64,000 bases of DNA, from contig NC_133955.1 in the NCBI RefSeq assembly GCF_031877795.1, forward strand, positions 3,348,001 through 3,412,000, in the 5' to 3' direction. Positions 34,201 through 47,289 of the stretch are shown here, one piece after another. The first letter of the stretch is position 1; each line of letters begins with the position of its first letter. The notes below the pieces were generated by a model. The model saw only the letters and a list, made by a program, of their open reading frames with translations, was not told the DNA's origin and ran no database searches. The position numbers and the translations under genes are program-made. Origin of the DNA: Strix aluco. Lineage: Eukaryota; Chordata; Aves; Strigiformes; Strigidae.

Positions 34201-37200
34201 CCTGCATGCTTGTCCCCCAGGGCTGAACGAAGCAGTGTGGTTTTCTTCTCGCACTCAGACAAGGCTTATTGCCTCCTCCCAACCACCCTTTTGTTTTTTA
34301 GACGTGATCTCCAGGACAAAAATAGATGGTCCCTGCTCCTTGCAGTGCTGGAGAAGAAGAGCCAACAGGTGAGTGCACGGAGGGGCACTGGGGCTGGTTT
34401 CATTAAGATCACTAATAAATGGTAAATGTTTCTCTTAAAGGTCATTTTCTCAGTGATTTTTGATGTTTCCAGCTGGGTCTGTCTGGCGTTTGTCCATATT
34501 TTGGGGACACGGTACCCTGCGGGGTTGTCATCCTGCTCTTGGGTGACCAGAGAAGTTTGGGAGCCCTTGGAAGTGCCACCATGTCTGTGCAGGCTCGATG
34601 GTCACCGGCTAAAGGTGTCCCTGTTCCCCCTCGTGATGATGAGGATGGGGCATCTCTGGGATGAGCAGGGCAAATCCAAGGGGAATATCCTGCTCGGGCT
34701 CCCAGCTGTGCCACTGCCTCACCTGTAGCCTTGGGCACATCCCTTCGCCCCACGGGATGGGGGAAGCAGCCTGGCACAGCAAGTTGGGATTCTTGGGTGG
34801 AAAATGCTCTGTAAGAGCCAGAAATTCCTCTGCTCTGAGTCAGGCCAGGCTCTCCTTTCCCAGGCTCTGCTCCCTTCCCTCCACGTTAGCAGCTCCCGGC
34901 CTTGAATGAGCTGTGACAGGCCCTGGCTTTGCAGGCAAATACATATATAGAAACCGGAGGGTATTATCCCCTTCGATTATTATCACTTGAATGTAGGTCG
35001 ACTTGACAGCTTAGGTGGAAAATCATCTGAGCTGAGGTCCACGCTCACTGTCCTGTTAATCCCTCCCTGTTCGCACCCTGCTTCGGGGGGAAAAGCCAGG
35101 TTTAGGAGCCTTGTCACCAGTGGAGGAGGCAATAAGGTAATTTATTAAGGCAGCATCTCCTCCCAAAGGCACAGGGTGGTCCCTGCGGCCAGGGGGGGTT
35201 TGGGGGAGAGATGGGGTGGTAAATGCATCTCCCCATGCTGGCAGTACCCTCGTGATGCTCCAGGCTGCCGGCGGTTGACCAAGGGGAGGGATTCATTCAT
35301 CCCTGTGCTCCCTGCAGATGTCCATCCACCCCTGCTCTCTGTCCATCTGGGCTTGTCTGTCTGTCCATCCCTTCCCACAGCTCTGTCCCGGTGCTGCTGC
35401 CCGGCTGCAGCGCGTTTGGAAACGCAGGCGGTGCCGCATCCCTCCTGGGAAGGACTGCTCCATCCCCACCCGCTCTACCCTCGCCCGCTCCCTCTAAACA
35501 TTCTCGCTGTATTTTTCCTCCCACAATTGCAACTTTCATCCTTTAAAAAGCCTCAGTGATGCCTCCCCCACGCTGGGCCCCCTCCCTTGGACCAGTCCTA
35601 TGAATGAATGGTTGGTGGCCCTGTGATGCCATTTCCATGGTGACAGATGGCAGCGGAAAATGCGGGGATCAGGGTCACATGAAAGCAGCGGTAAATTCAG
35701 GCGGTTATTTATAGGCTGCTGCTCCAGCGTTTATGGAAATGCGTCTATCTTCGACCGTGGTATCAGCCCTTTGCTGGCTCTCCGGGGCACTGCTCTTCCA
35801 GGAGAGACATTACTCATGCTCTGCTTTAATCCAGACTGTTCCCGCGGCTCAGGCTAGTGTTGGAAAAGTACCGGGCTCTCTGGGTTTGAGGTTTGGGTTG
35901 GGGTTTTTTTTTTTTTTTGTGTGAGCCTGAGTCTCTGAATCAACCTCAGCCAAATACAGCCATAGTCAGAGCTTCTTGCATCTGCCTGTGGTATCTTCTG
36001 TGCTGATCGCTGGCACTGTCTGGGGCACGACAACCTGGGCCATAACCTGAAATTTCCATCCTGAGCGTGAATGTTCATGGTAGAGCCCAGATCCAGCCTT
36101 GTCTAGGCTTTTTTTAGCTCTGATACAGCTGGGGAATCTTTCTGTGCCTCAGTTTACCAACCAGCAACACACTTCAGTGAGGTGTGGCCAGCCAAAGGGA
36201 GATCTTTAAATCCGCAGGAGAGGATTTATGACACTTTAAGGTGTCATCGAGTCACCCGTCACCCAGGAACCACCCCCCTCCCCAGCTCGAGTGTGTGCAG
36301 GAGCAGGGGAGCTGAATGGCTGGTTCAGTCCCTTTTAATAAGGTTGTTTGATTTCCCTTTGCTTTAGAGCCCCTTAATAAATTCACCCAATCTTCTTTTT
36401 TTAATCTCTGGGTGTGCAGAGAGCTTTATGCTGTCGGCATTTGCAGCCCGCGGGCTCTGCAGCTCCCCTTCCCCAGTCCTCCCAAGCTCGTATCCATCTC
36501 CCCATAGAGACAGCACTGGGATGCAATAAAAATGTCCATCTTTGGAGATTAGGAAGTTTTTCTGGTGCCTGCAGACAGCAGGGCCTTTCTCCCATCGCTG
36601 GGCTCTTCCCAGTGCTTGTGGCGAGCCTGATGCTGCCCTGTACGGGGGTGGCTGTCACCTCACAGCCGGGGGAGAGTCCGTCTCACACCAACCCTGTGTG
36701 GGGTTGAATTTCATGGAGGGAGAAGCTCCTCCACGCCCCGGGATGTCTCCTGGCCCTTCTGCCCCGTGGCTTTGTCCCAGACCCCTGACTGCATCTGGCA
36801 GTTGTGCGGGAGCAGAGCAGGGAGCGTCCCCGTGGAGGTGACGTGCTGTGGGGCACGTTTCTCTCTCCCTGCTCGTTAATACCTGCCATTGCCTGTGCCC
36901 TACATGTCCCCGTAGGAGGGAGCAGGGGACCCCAGCGATGTCCTGGCTGTGATGGCTCCAAGTCTCACCTTCCCCTCCCAGCCTGGCCGCTGCACCCCTG
37001 CCTGCCATGCTCGCTTCTCCTATCGACCAGAAAGCGTGATCCGCAGGAAGGGCTGTCACAAGATGCCACGCTTAAAACACAAAAATCATAAAGTCTTCAG
37101 AGAGGTCACGGAGGCTGACCACAAACCAGAAGAGCCCCTGGCAGGCTTTGACCCACATCCCATCTCTTCCAGGCTGGCTCACACCAGCCTCAAATTCCCC

Positions 37201-37310
37201 TCACCCCTCCCAAGGTGCGTCAGCCCCCGTGAGATGTGCGGGGACGTCGCAAGCAGCTGAGCAGACAGCGGGGATTTTGCGCCGTAGCGAATCCCGAGTG
37301 CGACCTGCCT
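28260..37310. other. Intergenic; no gene seen
   Basis: There is no supportable exon. The longest open frame (33317-34042, 241 codons, +) has no recognisable domain and overlaps another open frame. A block at 35600-35760 has an RFX/MEF2-like arrangement (see findings). A T-run is at 35902-35918. The mammalian gene UBL4B, which sits between ALX3 and SLC6A17 in mammals, is not visible. Confidence 0.4.
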
Positions 37311-37319
37311 CTTCAATGT

Positions 37320-37644
37320 TTAAAGGACATTGTAGAGAGGTTGGTGCTGGTCTCTTCTCCCAGGGAATTAGTGACAGAACAAGAGGGAACGGCTTTAAAC
37401 TGCAACAGGGGAGGTTCAGACTGGACATGAGGAACAAATGTTTCCCCGAAAGAGTGGTCAGAGAGTGGAATAGGCTGCCCAGGGAGGGGGTGGAGTCCCC
37501 ATCCCTGGGTGTGTTTAAGGGCCGTTTGGATGAGCTGTGGGGGGATGTGGGGTAGGGGAGAACTTTGTAGAGTTGGGCTGAGGGTTGGACTCGATGATCC
37601 CGAGGGGCTTTTCCAACCTGAGTGATTCTGGGATTCTGTGATTC
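37320..37644 (+). repeat. CR1 LINE, 5'-truncated, young copy
   Basis: This is the 3' end of a CR1 on the plus strand. The coded remnant reads [20 protein letters not shown] and [18 protein letters not shown] with no stop in that part. The tail is GGGTTGGACTCGATGATCCC, then TTTTCCAACCTGAGTGATTC and ATTCTG repeats. It differs from the copy at 47.8-48.3 kb at only about seven positions in 315 aligned bases by my count, so both come from the same recently active subfamily. Confidence 0.92.
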
Positions 37645-37649
37645 CCCGT

Positions 37650-39180
37650 TGAGCTGCCTTACCCCTGCCCGGGATGGGTAAAGGTACAGATTTAATGGAG
37701 TGTGGCCTCATTTCTCCCTGGAGGGGCAGGAGGGAGAGTTACGACCGTCGCTCTCGCACTCGGGCGCTGGATCTCGGTGCCGGCGCTGGCCGAGCTCCCA
37801 AGTACCTGTGAGAATTGATCATTCTGTGCCTAATAGGCTGGAAAGGGAAACGGGTCCAAAAGCCAGAGATGTGCATAAATGTTGAGATCTGGGAGCTGGA
37901 AGGAGTGTGGTTTGGGGCTGGAGGTCTGAATCCTCTGGGGTTTGTCTCTTCCAAATGTGTTTTTCCTCCTGTCAGGGTTTCCCACAGGCCCAGGAGCTGG
38001 ATACTGGTACCAGTATCCCCAGCACCAGCAGCACACTGGTCAGGGAAACGTGTCCAGGCTACACTGCTGGGGTTTGGATGGGCTGAATTTGGGTTTTCAG
38101 GACCTGGAGACCTTAATCATTTCCACCAGGTGCTGAACCAGCAATGAACTCCTTTGAAAACTCCTTTCCCCCACCAGTAAACCAACCCAACAGCCCTCTG
38201 ACTTTCCCAATTAACCCAATTAGATGTTTTCTGAGGGCAGGACTCTCGGCAGCGCTGAATAAAAGGGGAGGGCTGATCTCTACAGGTGTGCCTGGGCTCT
38301 CTGCTACCCACAGCTACCGCATCAAAGCAGCCTAAGTGGCTGTGATGAATTAAGCCTAAGAAGCTGGATTTGGGGTTTTCTTGCCCTAAAGAGCTGTTTG
38401 TGCATGTGTATTTCTGTCTTCCTCCTGATAAAATACCTGGTGCTACTATAATCCACTGTGTCCTGTTGGGAGGGGGAGTGGGACCCTTTTGCCCGTGGAA
38501 TTTCACCATTAGCCTTAAAGGTGGGTTAATAAATGTCAATACCTCATCCTCCAAATTTGGCTTACACCCCTAGCTCAGCCTTGCTCCAGCTTGTGCTGCT
38601 CCTGGGCTCGGCTTTGGTACCAGAGGGGACTGGTGTGGCTGGAGATGGGGTGTCCTCTGGGTCTGGGGTCCCTGAGGGTCAGCCCTGAGCCGCTCTGCCT
38701 TCAAAGGGCAGGCTCCAGATTTACTCTTGAGTTATGGGGAGCAGAATTTGGGTCCCAACTGCTCCTCCTGCCTCCCGTTGTCCCTGTGTGGTCTGAGACA
38801 AAGCGACTCCTCTAATATATTGTTACCCTTGGAGGAAAGGGGTGACCAGATCTCCTCCTCCCCCCCTCCAAGCACTCCCCATCCCCAGGGCAGAGCCCCG
38901 GTGCTGGCCAGGAGGGCACCTCTGGGGCTGCTCTTTTTGGTTGGGGGGGGGACATTATAAAGGGGGTTTTGCCTTTCCCCGCAGCACCAGGGTGGGCAAA
39001 GCTGAACCCACCCCTTCTGCCAGGACTCAGTGCTATTTTATTATTATTATTATTTTTAAATGTAAGAGCTCCCCTCGGAGTGGGGGGGTGGTGGTCTGGC
39101 ATCCCAGCTTTGACGTGCAGCCCTGGTGACTCAAGCCTGCGTCAGGGGCTGCGTGTCCCTTATTATTTATATATCTATAA
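37650..39180. other. Intergenic, upstream of SLC6A17 promoter
   Basis: There is no gene. Composition is mixed, becoming AT-rich just before the CpG island (TTATTATTATT runs at 39042-39056 and 39182-39202). Nothing else is recognised. Confidence 0.4.
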
Positions 39181-39199
39181 AATTATTATTATTTTTTTT

Positions 39200-39560
39200 T
39201 TAAATTGGGTTTGGTTTTTTGGGGGTGTTTTTTTTGAGCCGAGCGGAGTTACCTCCCCTCGGGCGAAGGGGAGCGGGGCCGGGCCGAGCCCAGCGCGCAT
39301 CCGCCGAGCGCGGGGGGGGGCGGCGGGAGGGGAAGCGGCCGCCCGGTTCTCGCAGCCACCGGTACCCGCCAGCGCCGCCGCCGCCGCCGCCCGGTCTCGC
39401 CCCCCCCCGCACCGGGGCGGGGGGAACCTGGGCAGTTTCTGCCGGGAATTTGCTGCGTCTCCTCCGGGATCGGTCCCGTTTCACCCTCCCCGGTTGCCGC
39501 CGCGCCGAGGTAAGGCTGCTCGCTGTGCTCCCCCCGCCTCGGGGGTCTCGCTCCTGGGGG
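39200..39560 (+). promoter_or_regulatory. SLC6A17: CpG island and likely SLC6A17 promoter with 5' UTR exon 1
   Basis: A sharp switch from AT-rich DNA to CG-dense sequence at about 39235 marks the island. A 5' UTR exon probably ends at 39509 with the strong donor GCCGAG|GTAAGG. No ATG-initiated frame here fits the protein, so the exon is taken as non-coding, as in mammals. A CCG-repeat patch lies at 39373-39391. The transcription start is not defined; TATA-like TTATATATCT at 39165 may be too far upstream. Confidence 0.6.
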
Positions 39561-40489
39561 GGGGTCTCCCCACCTCACCGGGTGCTGCCTGCTTTGTTTG
39601 CCCCCTCCCCACCGCCGCTGTCGGGGTCTTTTGGGGGGAAGGTGCCTCAGGGTTAGGCTGGGGGACCCACACACCCCTAAGTCTGGAGGCATCAGGCGTG
39701 GCCCTAAGGGTGATGGCATCGAGGTTTGGTCGGGGCGGGGGGGGGACATTTAGAGACAGCAAATGGCTTAAACCACCCTGCAGAGCCTGGGGGTAGCCAC
39801 CGGAGGGGTGGCACTGGCCACCCAGCTCAGGTTGGTGGGGGGCTCGTCCCCTCCAAGCCGCTGCCTGAGGGTGGGTAGAAACGCAGCTTCTAGGTTGACC
39901 TTGACAATAACATTGGGAGAGGAGAAAGCATTCGGCTGCGATGAGTATTTCATTCCTGGCCCCTGAAGTGTTGGAGGTTTATTTTCCCTTCTTTTATTTT
40001 TATGCCTCTCCCTGAATGTGGAGGGCCGGCTTTGAGGCAGAAAAATGGGGCTTGGGGTCGTGGTTTCATGCAATTGTCAGTATTGAGTGTGGGGAGTCCT
40101 CATTCCCTTCAGTGCATTTCTTGCATGGCTGGATGTGCCCAGAGGTGTGTCTGGGCTGGCATCTTGGCCAGGTACAGATCTGCATCACGCCGGGGACGTG
40201 GGGCTTAGCCCGGCTGAGAAATCTGCTCCCAGCTCTTTGTAAAGGACCCAGAAGGTGAAATCCTTCTGCTTCTTGGATCGTGCCTTGTGTCTGAGGCACC
40301 TGAGGTTTGAAACCATCAGGAGCTGATGCAACTATTTCTGGTCTTGGTAGGAAAAAAATCTGAAATGCCACGGCAGCTGAGCTATTCCCGGCAGGGCGTA
40401 GAGTTTCTTGCGAATATTTCTCTAGAGGTGTCGGGACTGGGTCAAGGAACCTGGATGGTGGCTTGACTGCAGCTCAGCTGCTTGGAAGG

Positions 40490-40690
40490 GAAATAAAATG
40501 TGGGTCTGAGATAAATTGGAGACGGCTTCGCTGAAGTCGATAGGAATAAAAGGGTTTGGTTTAAATCTGGAGTGACTCCGCTGCTACTTCAGGCTTGCTC
40601 AGAGCAGGGAACCTGGAGTTAAACCAGAGCCGGGTTGGAGTCACAAGGATCAAATTTAGCGTAGATCAGATGCTGACCTACGCACATCCA
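40490..40690. repeat. Old amniote interspersed repeat remnant (probable)
   Basis: Phrases such as CTGAAGTCGATAGGAATAAA, TTTAAATCTGGAGTGACTCC and GGAGTTAAACCAGAGC resemble the ancient 'ctgaagtcaatggagttactcc...gatttacacc' repeat of amniotes. It is heavily diverged. Confidence 0.35.
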
Positions 40691-42111
40691 GACTAAACCA
40701 TTGCCTTGGGAGGAGAGGCTCTGATTTTACCCCATCCTGGGTTGCATTTGGGCTTGTTTGTTTACAAACGTAGCAGCAGCTTCATGAATTACAATAGGGA
40801 AGATCAGAGCTTGCAGAGGGATTTGGATGCTGCCCATTCGCTGGCTTTTAGGATAAACATGGACTGGTTTTGGGTTCAGTCACTAACCTTCAGCTGGAGC
40901 CGGTGAGTTAAGAGGGATCACTGAGATCTAACTGGAAAAAGGATCATCTGGTGAATCAAAGAGAGCCCTGAAGGAATCATATGACGGTTGGCTCTGATAC
41001 GGTGTCATGCTATTGCAGCTGATGTATGTTTTCATGATACTAAATGAGGGATGAAAGGAGACCAAATCCGATGAATCAATGGGCTCATACACTTCGTGAC
41101 AAACCCAAGTGCCAAGGCTTCCCCTCCTCCGGTGGTGTTGTGTCTGTCTCATGACCCATCGATGGTGAAGCTGCCCTTTCCAAAGGTTTCTTGGCACCTA
41201 TTGAAGAAAAGAGTCGCTGTAATGTCACAACCTGCCACAGGGCATAAAAAGCCTGAGCTGGGGGTGGTGGGAAACGCACCCACCTCTGGGGTGGAGCGGG
41301 TGCGGTGGCTGGGGTAGCCCCACCTCTTCTTGCCTTTATAGGAGCTGAGGGTTATTTATAACATCTGGGCGCTTTTGCTGGCGAAAGCCACTTAGGTAGG
41401 TGTAAGACAGAAGCGGAGGCAGCTCTGATTCATCAGCGAATGTGAACTGCTCCTGTGTCATGATGCTAAAGCGGGCCCGAGTGTTTGCACGGGAAGGACG
41501 TGGCGTAGAGCACCTCCAGCACCTCCGGCGGGGAAATGCCGGGTGCGTGCCGCTGAGCTGCTCTCAACCCCGCTCCCGGGCTGCGTTCTTGGTTTCCAGT
41601 AAAGCTTCTTGCGGGTGCCCTTGTCCTCAGGCACCCCTGAGCTCTTCCATCTGCTCACGCCGGCCCTGTCCAAAGTTTGTGCCTCTCCACGCGTGGGTGT
41701 AAGGGAGGGAGCGCACCGGGATGCAGCTCGACTGGGGGGACTGAGTCACCGCGTGTCATCTCCGCAGGGCGGTGAGAGCCTGGCGCTAATTAACAGGGAT
41801 CGTTTAAAGAAGGGGGGAGAGAGGGAGCAGCCCTAATGAGCCCAGATGGCAAAAACCTTCCCCATGGAGCCAGAGAGGATGAGCAGGGAGGAGCAAGCCC
41901 CAGTGCTGAATAGATTTAAGATGGAGGCGTCTTGGACCGGCTCTGGCTTGCAGAAGGGAGGTTTGTGTGACAGGAAGGTACTCAGAGTAGGGCTGGGGGG
42001 ATCAGAGCTGCAATGCTCCTGCGTTGGGCAAAATTCTCTTCTTGGGGCTTCGAAGCGATGTTTGGATGCTGCTGGGAGGGTCCTGCCCTTGGTTTCTTGC
42101 GGCTTCTAAGA

Positions 42112-42165
42112 GTGGGATACCCCCCAAAGGTGGGATACCCCCCAAAGGTGGGATACCTCCCAAAG
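42112..42165 (+). repeat. 18-base minisatellite, three copies
   Basis: GTGGGATACCCCCCAAAG is repeated three times head to tail. The third copy has one C-to-T change. Confidence 0.9.
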
Positions 42166-45100
42166 GACTCGATCCCTCTCCCATCTCAGAGGTGCTTCTG
42201 ACTGCAGGGAGCAGCAGATGGGGGCTTGGAGCTGGTTTTCTCATGATTTAATCTCAAAACTGGGATGTGCATCCAGGGTTCTTTCCCTTTGCTGCTTGGC
42301 TTTGCAGCGTACAGAGGGATGGCAGGAGGGATGCTTGTTCCTTCCCTCTGCCTCTCCTTCCCGGGCTCCTTGGCTTCCTGGGTGACCTTGGATCTGTCCC
42401 TTCCCCTCCTTGCTTCAGTCTCCCCATCTGCACCAAACCACCTGGCCCTGGGTGCAAGGGTTCCCTGGCCCCGTGTGTGTCGGGGAGGATGGGGAGCTGC
42501 ACACTGATGCTTGGATTTCCCAGCCTGAACCCACACGTGGCCTTCCGCCTCCTGAAATCCCTCTGTGCCTCTGGGCACTCTTCCCTCCCTTCTCTGCTCT
42601 GTGACCTTGATGGAGTGAGCTTGGCCTTTCCGGCCCTGTGAGCTGGATGCTTCGCCAGCAGCATCTTTCTCCACTCCTTTAGGAGCTGCAGGGGATTTGC
42701 CTGCAAGCTGAGCGCAGCGGGGCTGCAGCTGGAGGAGGAGAGGTGGTGGGGTAGGGAAGGACCAGCAGAGAGTCCCCATGGTTTAGTTAATTTTCAATTC
42801 ACCCAGTCTCAGCCTGTGTTTTTTCCTGCCTCAGTTTCCGCTTTCTGGACCCAAACAGGGTATAAATGTAGAATTTGGACACAGGAGAGGAGAAATCTCC
42901 CTCCCGCCGTGCCCATCCTTCAGACCCAGAGCATGTTTGCTGTGGGCGGCTGCTCTCCTCGGAGGCTGCTGTAAATCCCCATCTCCTCCCTGCCTGCCTC
43001 TGCGCTCCCAGGCCTAGCTGAAAGCTTTGCTGACACGTTTCCAGCCTGCTTTATTGCTCCCCAGACGCCTTCCTGAGAAAGCAAGGATGGGCCGAGGCAG
43101 GACACGCGACTTGGAGCATCCCTCCTCTGCTGAACCATTCGTGGTGCTGCTGGCAGGGCTGGGCTGGGCTGGGGGACGAGGTGCCCTCGGCTCCCAGAGG
43201 TCTTCACTCATCTCAAATAGCAGCTTTTCCCCAGCGAGTGTTACCATCTCCAGCTAGGATCGATGGGAGCCTCTGGGCAGGGATTAAACCTCCTGGGTGT
43301 AGCAAAGCAGGAGCTTCTCCATCTCTGCCCCTTCCCTGGGTGGGGTGAATCCAGCTTGTACCACAGCAAACCATTGCCATGGGCCTTCCCCCGCTGCAGC
43401 GGTGGCTCCTGAGCTGTCAGTGCAAAGGGATACAGTGGTCAAGGCCACCTCTGTGTCACCTGGACATGGGGGACACGGGGGATTGTCACTTGGCACAAGC
43501 AGGAGGTAAGTTGTCCCCAGGGACAACCCAGTGATGCTTTCCCCAACGTCTCCCCTCGTAACGCCCTGTGGGATGTTCTTGGCTGCTTTCACGTGATCTC
43601 TAGAGCCACCAACACCGACCCCAGCACAAACCAGTCCTTTCCCTGGTCCTGCCGTGGGAAAAGTCACGGTCCCTCTCCAGGTACCTGCGTGGGTGCCATC
43701 AACACTGGTTTTACCTGGGCAAGGCGGTTGTTGCAAAGGCACCCCTGGTCCGGCAGAGCAAGTGAGGTTATTACAAGCTGTGGGCTCTGAAAGACCCTAA
43801 TCTGTCTTCTAAAGAGAAAGAAAAAAATGCACATTTAAGAAAATTAAGGTCATGAGGGCTAAGTAAACAAGCTGAATCTCCATCTGTCAGTGGCAAGGGT
43901 TTTCTATCTCTCTCCAGCCCGGAAAGCTCCTGGTTGTCAGCTGATCTGCCTCGTCTTTCTCGCAGGGTGGTTATTATTTTTGGCAGATGGATTTTTGATT
44001 AAATTCCCTTTTCAATCAAAGAAATGAGTGGAAATACCTTTCTCAGGTGGATTTGGACCGTGCTTTCCGATTTGAGGGGTGCGGACCTTGGGACCGATGC
44101 AAAGTGTTGGGGAAACTAATAGGAAGATCCCTGTTGAACTCACTGTTCCCTGCATCGGGTCCCTGTGCTGTGTGGGTTGGTTGGTGGTTTTGTGCTGGTT
44201 CTGGCTGGGCTCGTCTCACGGTACCGACAGGGACGTGGATGCTCATGGAATCGCTGTCGGGAATGGTCCTTTCACCTTCAGGCCCGGATCTCCTCCGGGC
44301 AGCACCATCACCAGGCTGGGGCTGAGCCATCTGGGAGACAGCAGGACCTCCCCGAGCCAGCTGTGGGGACACAGTGACAGAGCCATGCCGGGATCAAGAT
44401 TGGGACCTCTATCATGGTTTTTCCCTGCTCTAGGTTCAATTTGAGTGCATCTCCCATGGGGAGGAAGACTTGCACCTTCACCGTCATCTGATCTCAATGC
44501 CTAGAGAGCCCTTGCCTCAAGAGAGCAGTCAAGGACCCCTTTTGATCCCCAAATCCTTTGGGAATGTTGCTGTCTTAAGTGTCCTCCAAGGTGCTGAGAG
44601 CTTCTGGGGCTTTGAGATGTTTGAAGAAACCTGCTCTTCAAGGACCACTGTGTCCTGCTGCCTCTCAGCTCCTACAGATAACGCTGGGGGGACCTAAACT
44701 GAGGAGGGGGAGAGGTAGAGATCCAGAGGGAGATGCTGTGGGGTCTGTCCTGTCTCCGTCGCCCTGACCTGGCTCAGCACCACCTTCCCTGGAGCTGGGC
44801 ACCTCCCAGGCTTTGCTCCAAGGGGTTGAGCTGTCCCAGCAGAGCAGTTTGGGTGCCCTTGCCCTGGGGCACTGAGCTCTGGGGGCTAGGCCAGCAGATC
44901 CTGTCTTCTAGGCTCTACACTTAATATAAAGAGAGACTTTAGCCCCCGAGGCTGAGTCCTCTTGAATGTCTGAGTCACCCTTGCTCCAAAGGAGCTTAAG
45001 TGGCTGCTGAGCAGACAGAGAGCAGCAAACAACTCTGGGTGATTCAACCAGGTCTGCGCTAATCTATACAGAGCCTGATCCAAAATCAATGGAAATCCCA

Positions 45101-47289
45101 GTGATTTCCTGGCTGCTGGATGAGGCCCTTCCCTACCCTTGGTGCCTGTCCCCATCCCGGCTGAGGATGCTCCAGCCCCAGACAGCCACGTGTCAGTAAT
45201 TGCCACGATCGAGCCATGAGCAGTTTACGTGAATGAGCCCTCGTTAGGAAATTAAACATTGCTGGGCCAGGCTTGAAAGAATAATTCAAACGGCTTCTCC
45301 AGAGGAGCCGGATCCAAGAAAGATGTGGAGCCGACACGGTTGCCTGGCAACGGATGCAGCCGACAGCCGAAAATAGCTTTTCTAATAAGAACAGGGCCTG
45401 GCAAAGTGGGAACTTTCTTCAGGGGTGAAAAAACACCAAGGTGAGGGCGAGGGAGGGTGAGGTTTCCTGCTGCCGATGCTTTGCTTCCCTCCCGCGCCGG
45501 GTCGGGACCTTGGTGCGCTGGATGGGGATGGGCTTTGCTGGGCTGAACCTGCTGCTGTGAAAAGGTTTGGGTTTGTGAGCTGAATTGGGTCAAAAAGATG
45601 GATGTTTGTCCAAAGGAAAGAAGAGCTGGGGATGGCTCTGGAAAATCACCAGAGAGTTTTCCTTCAGCTTGCCAGAGGGGACAGCGGGAGGTCAATCCTG
45701 TGTCGCCCATCCTGCATCATCCATCCTGGTAGAGACCCACGCTGAGGGTTGGCTGCCCCAAGGACTGTGCTGATGGGTTATTTGTGCAATGTCACCTGTG
45801 GGATGTCACCTGAGTCTTGTACGAGCTTTAAACTGAAGGAGAAAGGCCCCAGGGTGGGGGTGAGATGATGCTGCAGCCTGGCTGGCGTGGGACAGGTCCC
45901 TGAGCACGGCACCATCGCTCTTCCAGGGACCAGTGACCAGCCTGGGGTCTCCTGGAAAATAGGGAAGGAGGGAAGAGAAAAGAAATAAGTGTGGCCCTTT
46001 GGGAGAGTCATTTTTCCAAGATGTGGAGTCTCTAGTGGGGTTTCTGTGTTTTCTTCCCAGCTGGTGAAGTGCCACGGTCCCAGCTGGAGTGGGAGCTGCC
46101 AGTCTGACCCCAGTTCTCCCAGTATGGTGAGGAGGGACATGGTGCTTTTCTGGGTTGGGGAGCCCCAGCCCAGCAGAGCAGATTTCCCCGATGCCCCCAA
46201 GTTTTTTGAGACGGGGGTGAGCGCTGCTGGGCTGAGCCAGGTTGTGGGCACCCCCTGAAATGCCTCCGTGCAGGATCGCTCCCGCAGCCGGAGGAGTCCC
46301 CGGTGCAAACGTGACCCGCCGCGCACATCCGCTCGTCACCGCGCCGGCAGCAAACCCACGGTCCCACCCACGCTCCCTCTGTGGATCCAAAAATTACCCT
46401 GCCTGCACCCATCCCAGCCCCGCACCCGTGGGATCTGGTGCCATCGGTTTTGGAAATGAGGTGGTGGGGGCAAACTGGTGTTAACTGGTGTAACCGCTGT
46501 GGGACTGGTACGGCTCTTCCCGGCCAAGGCTGGGCCGTGGTGAAGGCTGGGAAGGTGGAGCAGCGGGGACGATTGATGGCTTTGCCTTGGCCGATGCTGT
46601 TTTGCAGCCGTTATCTGTTGTAAAGCTGCCTGGGAAGATTTAGCTGCAGGCTCCCAGGCTTTTAAGTCACTCTTGATAATGTTCAGGGATGGAGAGATAG
46701 CCTGGGCATTTGTCACTGTCCCCTGAGCGCTTTCGAGCTGTCGTGGGGCTGAGCCCGGGCTCTGCCGATGAACCAGGAGGGGAGGGAGCAGGGCAGGGAG
46801 GGCAGGGCCCTGGCGCTGGATGTGGTGTCAGCCCTCGTGGGGGATCAGCTGCTGGCCCAGGGTTGTTGGAGGGGAAAAGAGGTGTCACGGCGATGTGACC
46901 GGCTCCGTCGCTTGTCACTGTTCCCTGCAGCCCAGAGGAGTTCCCTCCTGTGGGTCGCAGGAGGCTCTTCTCCATGAATGCTGAACAAGGGGTTGCTCCT
47001 GGTCCATCGTTCATGGAGAAGGGGGCCCCTAACATTCCCCAGGCCAGAGGGAGGTCCCCAAGGCAGGGGGTGATGGAGACCCTTCTCCTGGTCCTGCCAA
47101 TCCCACCGGCACCAGGACACCCTGGGACTAAGCCAAAACCAACTCACCCTTTGTGGACCCCTTCCCTGCCCAGGTCCTGCTGATGAAGAGGAGGTGAGGC
47201 CCGAGCTGTAGCTCACACCGTTCCCTGTGGGACGCTCATCTTCTCCCCTCGCCCCATCCCGCCCCCCGGGGCTGCCAGGAGCCGTCCCG

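Larger units (their letters stand above)
39510..47278 (+). other. SLC6A17: SLC6A17 intron 1
   Basis: The ~7.7-kb intron lies between the 5' UTR exon and the first coding exon. The acceptor is either TTCCCTGCCCAG at 47173 or GGGGCTGCCAG at 47278. It contains probable old repeat remnants at 40490-40690 and near 45060-45100, an 18-base minisatellite at 42112-42165, and no supportable exon. Confidence 0.55.

Noticed and set aside
37148-37555. 135-codon plus-strand frame ending [10 protein letters not shown]
   Set aside because: Its C-terminal half is the decayed reverse transcriptase end of a CR1, not a host gene.
10770-39200. Search for UBL4B
   Set aside because: No ubiquitin-like N-terminus was seen in any frame listed; the gene is a mammalian retrocopy and is not expected here.
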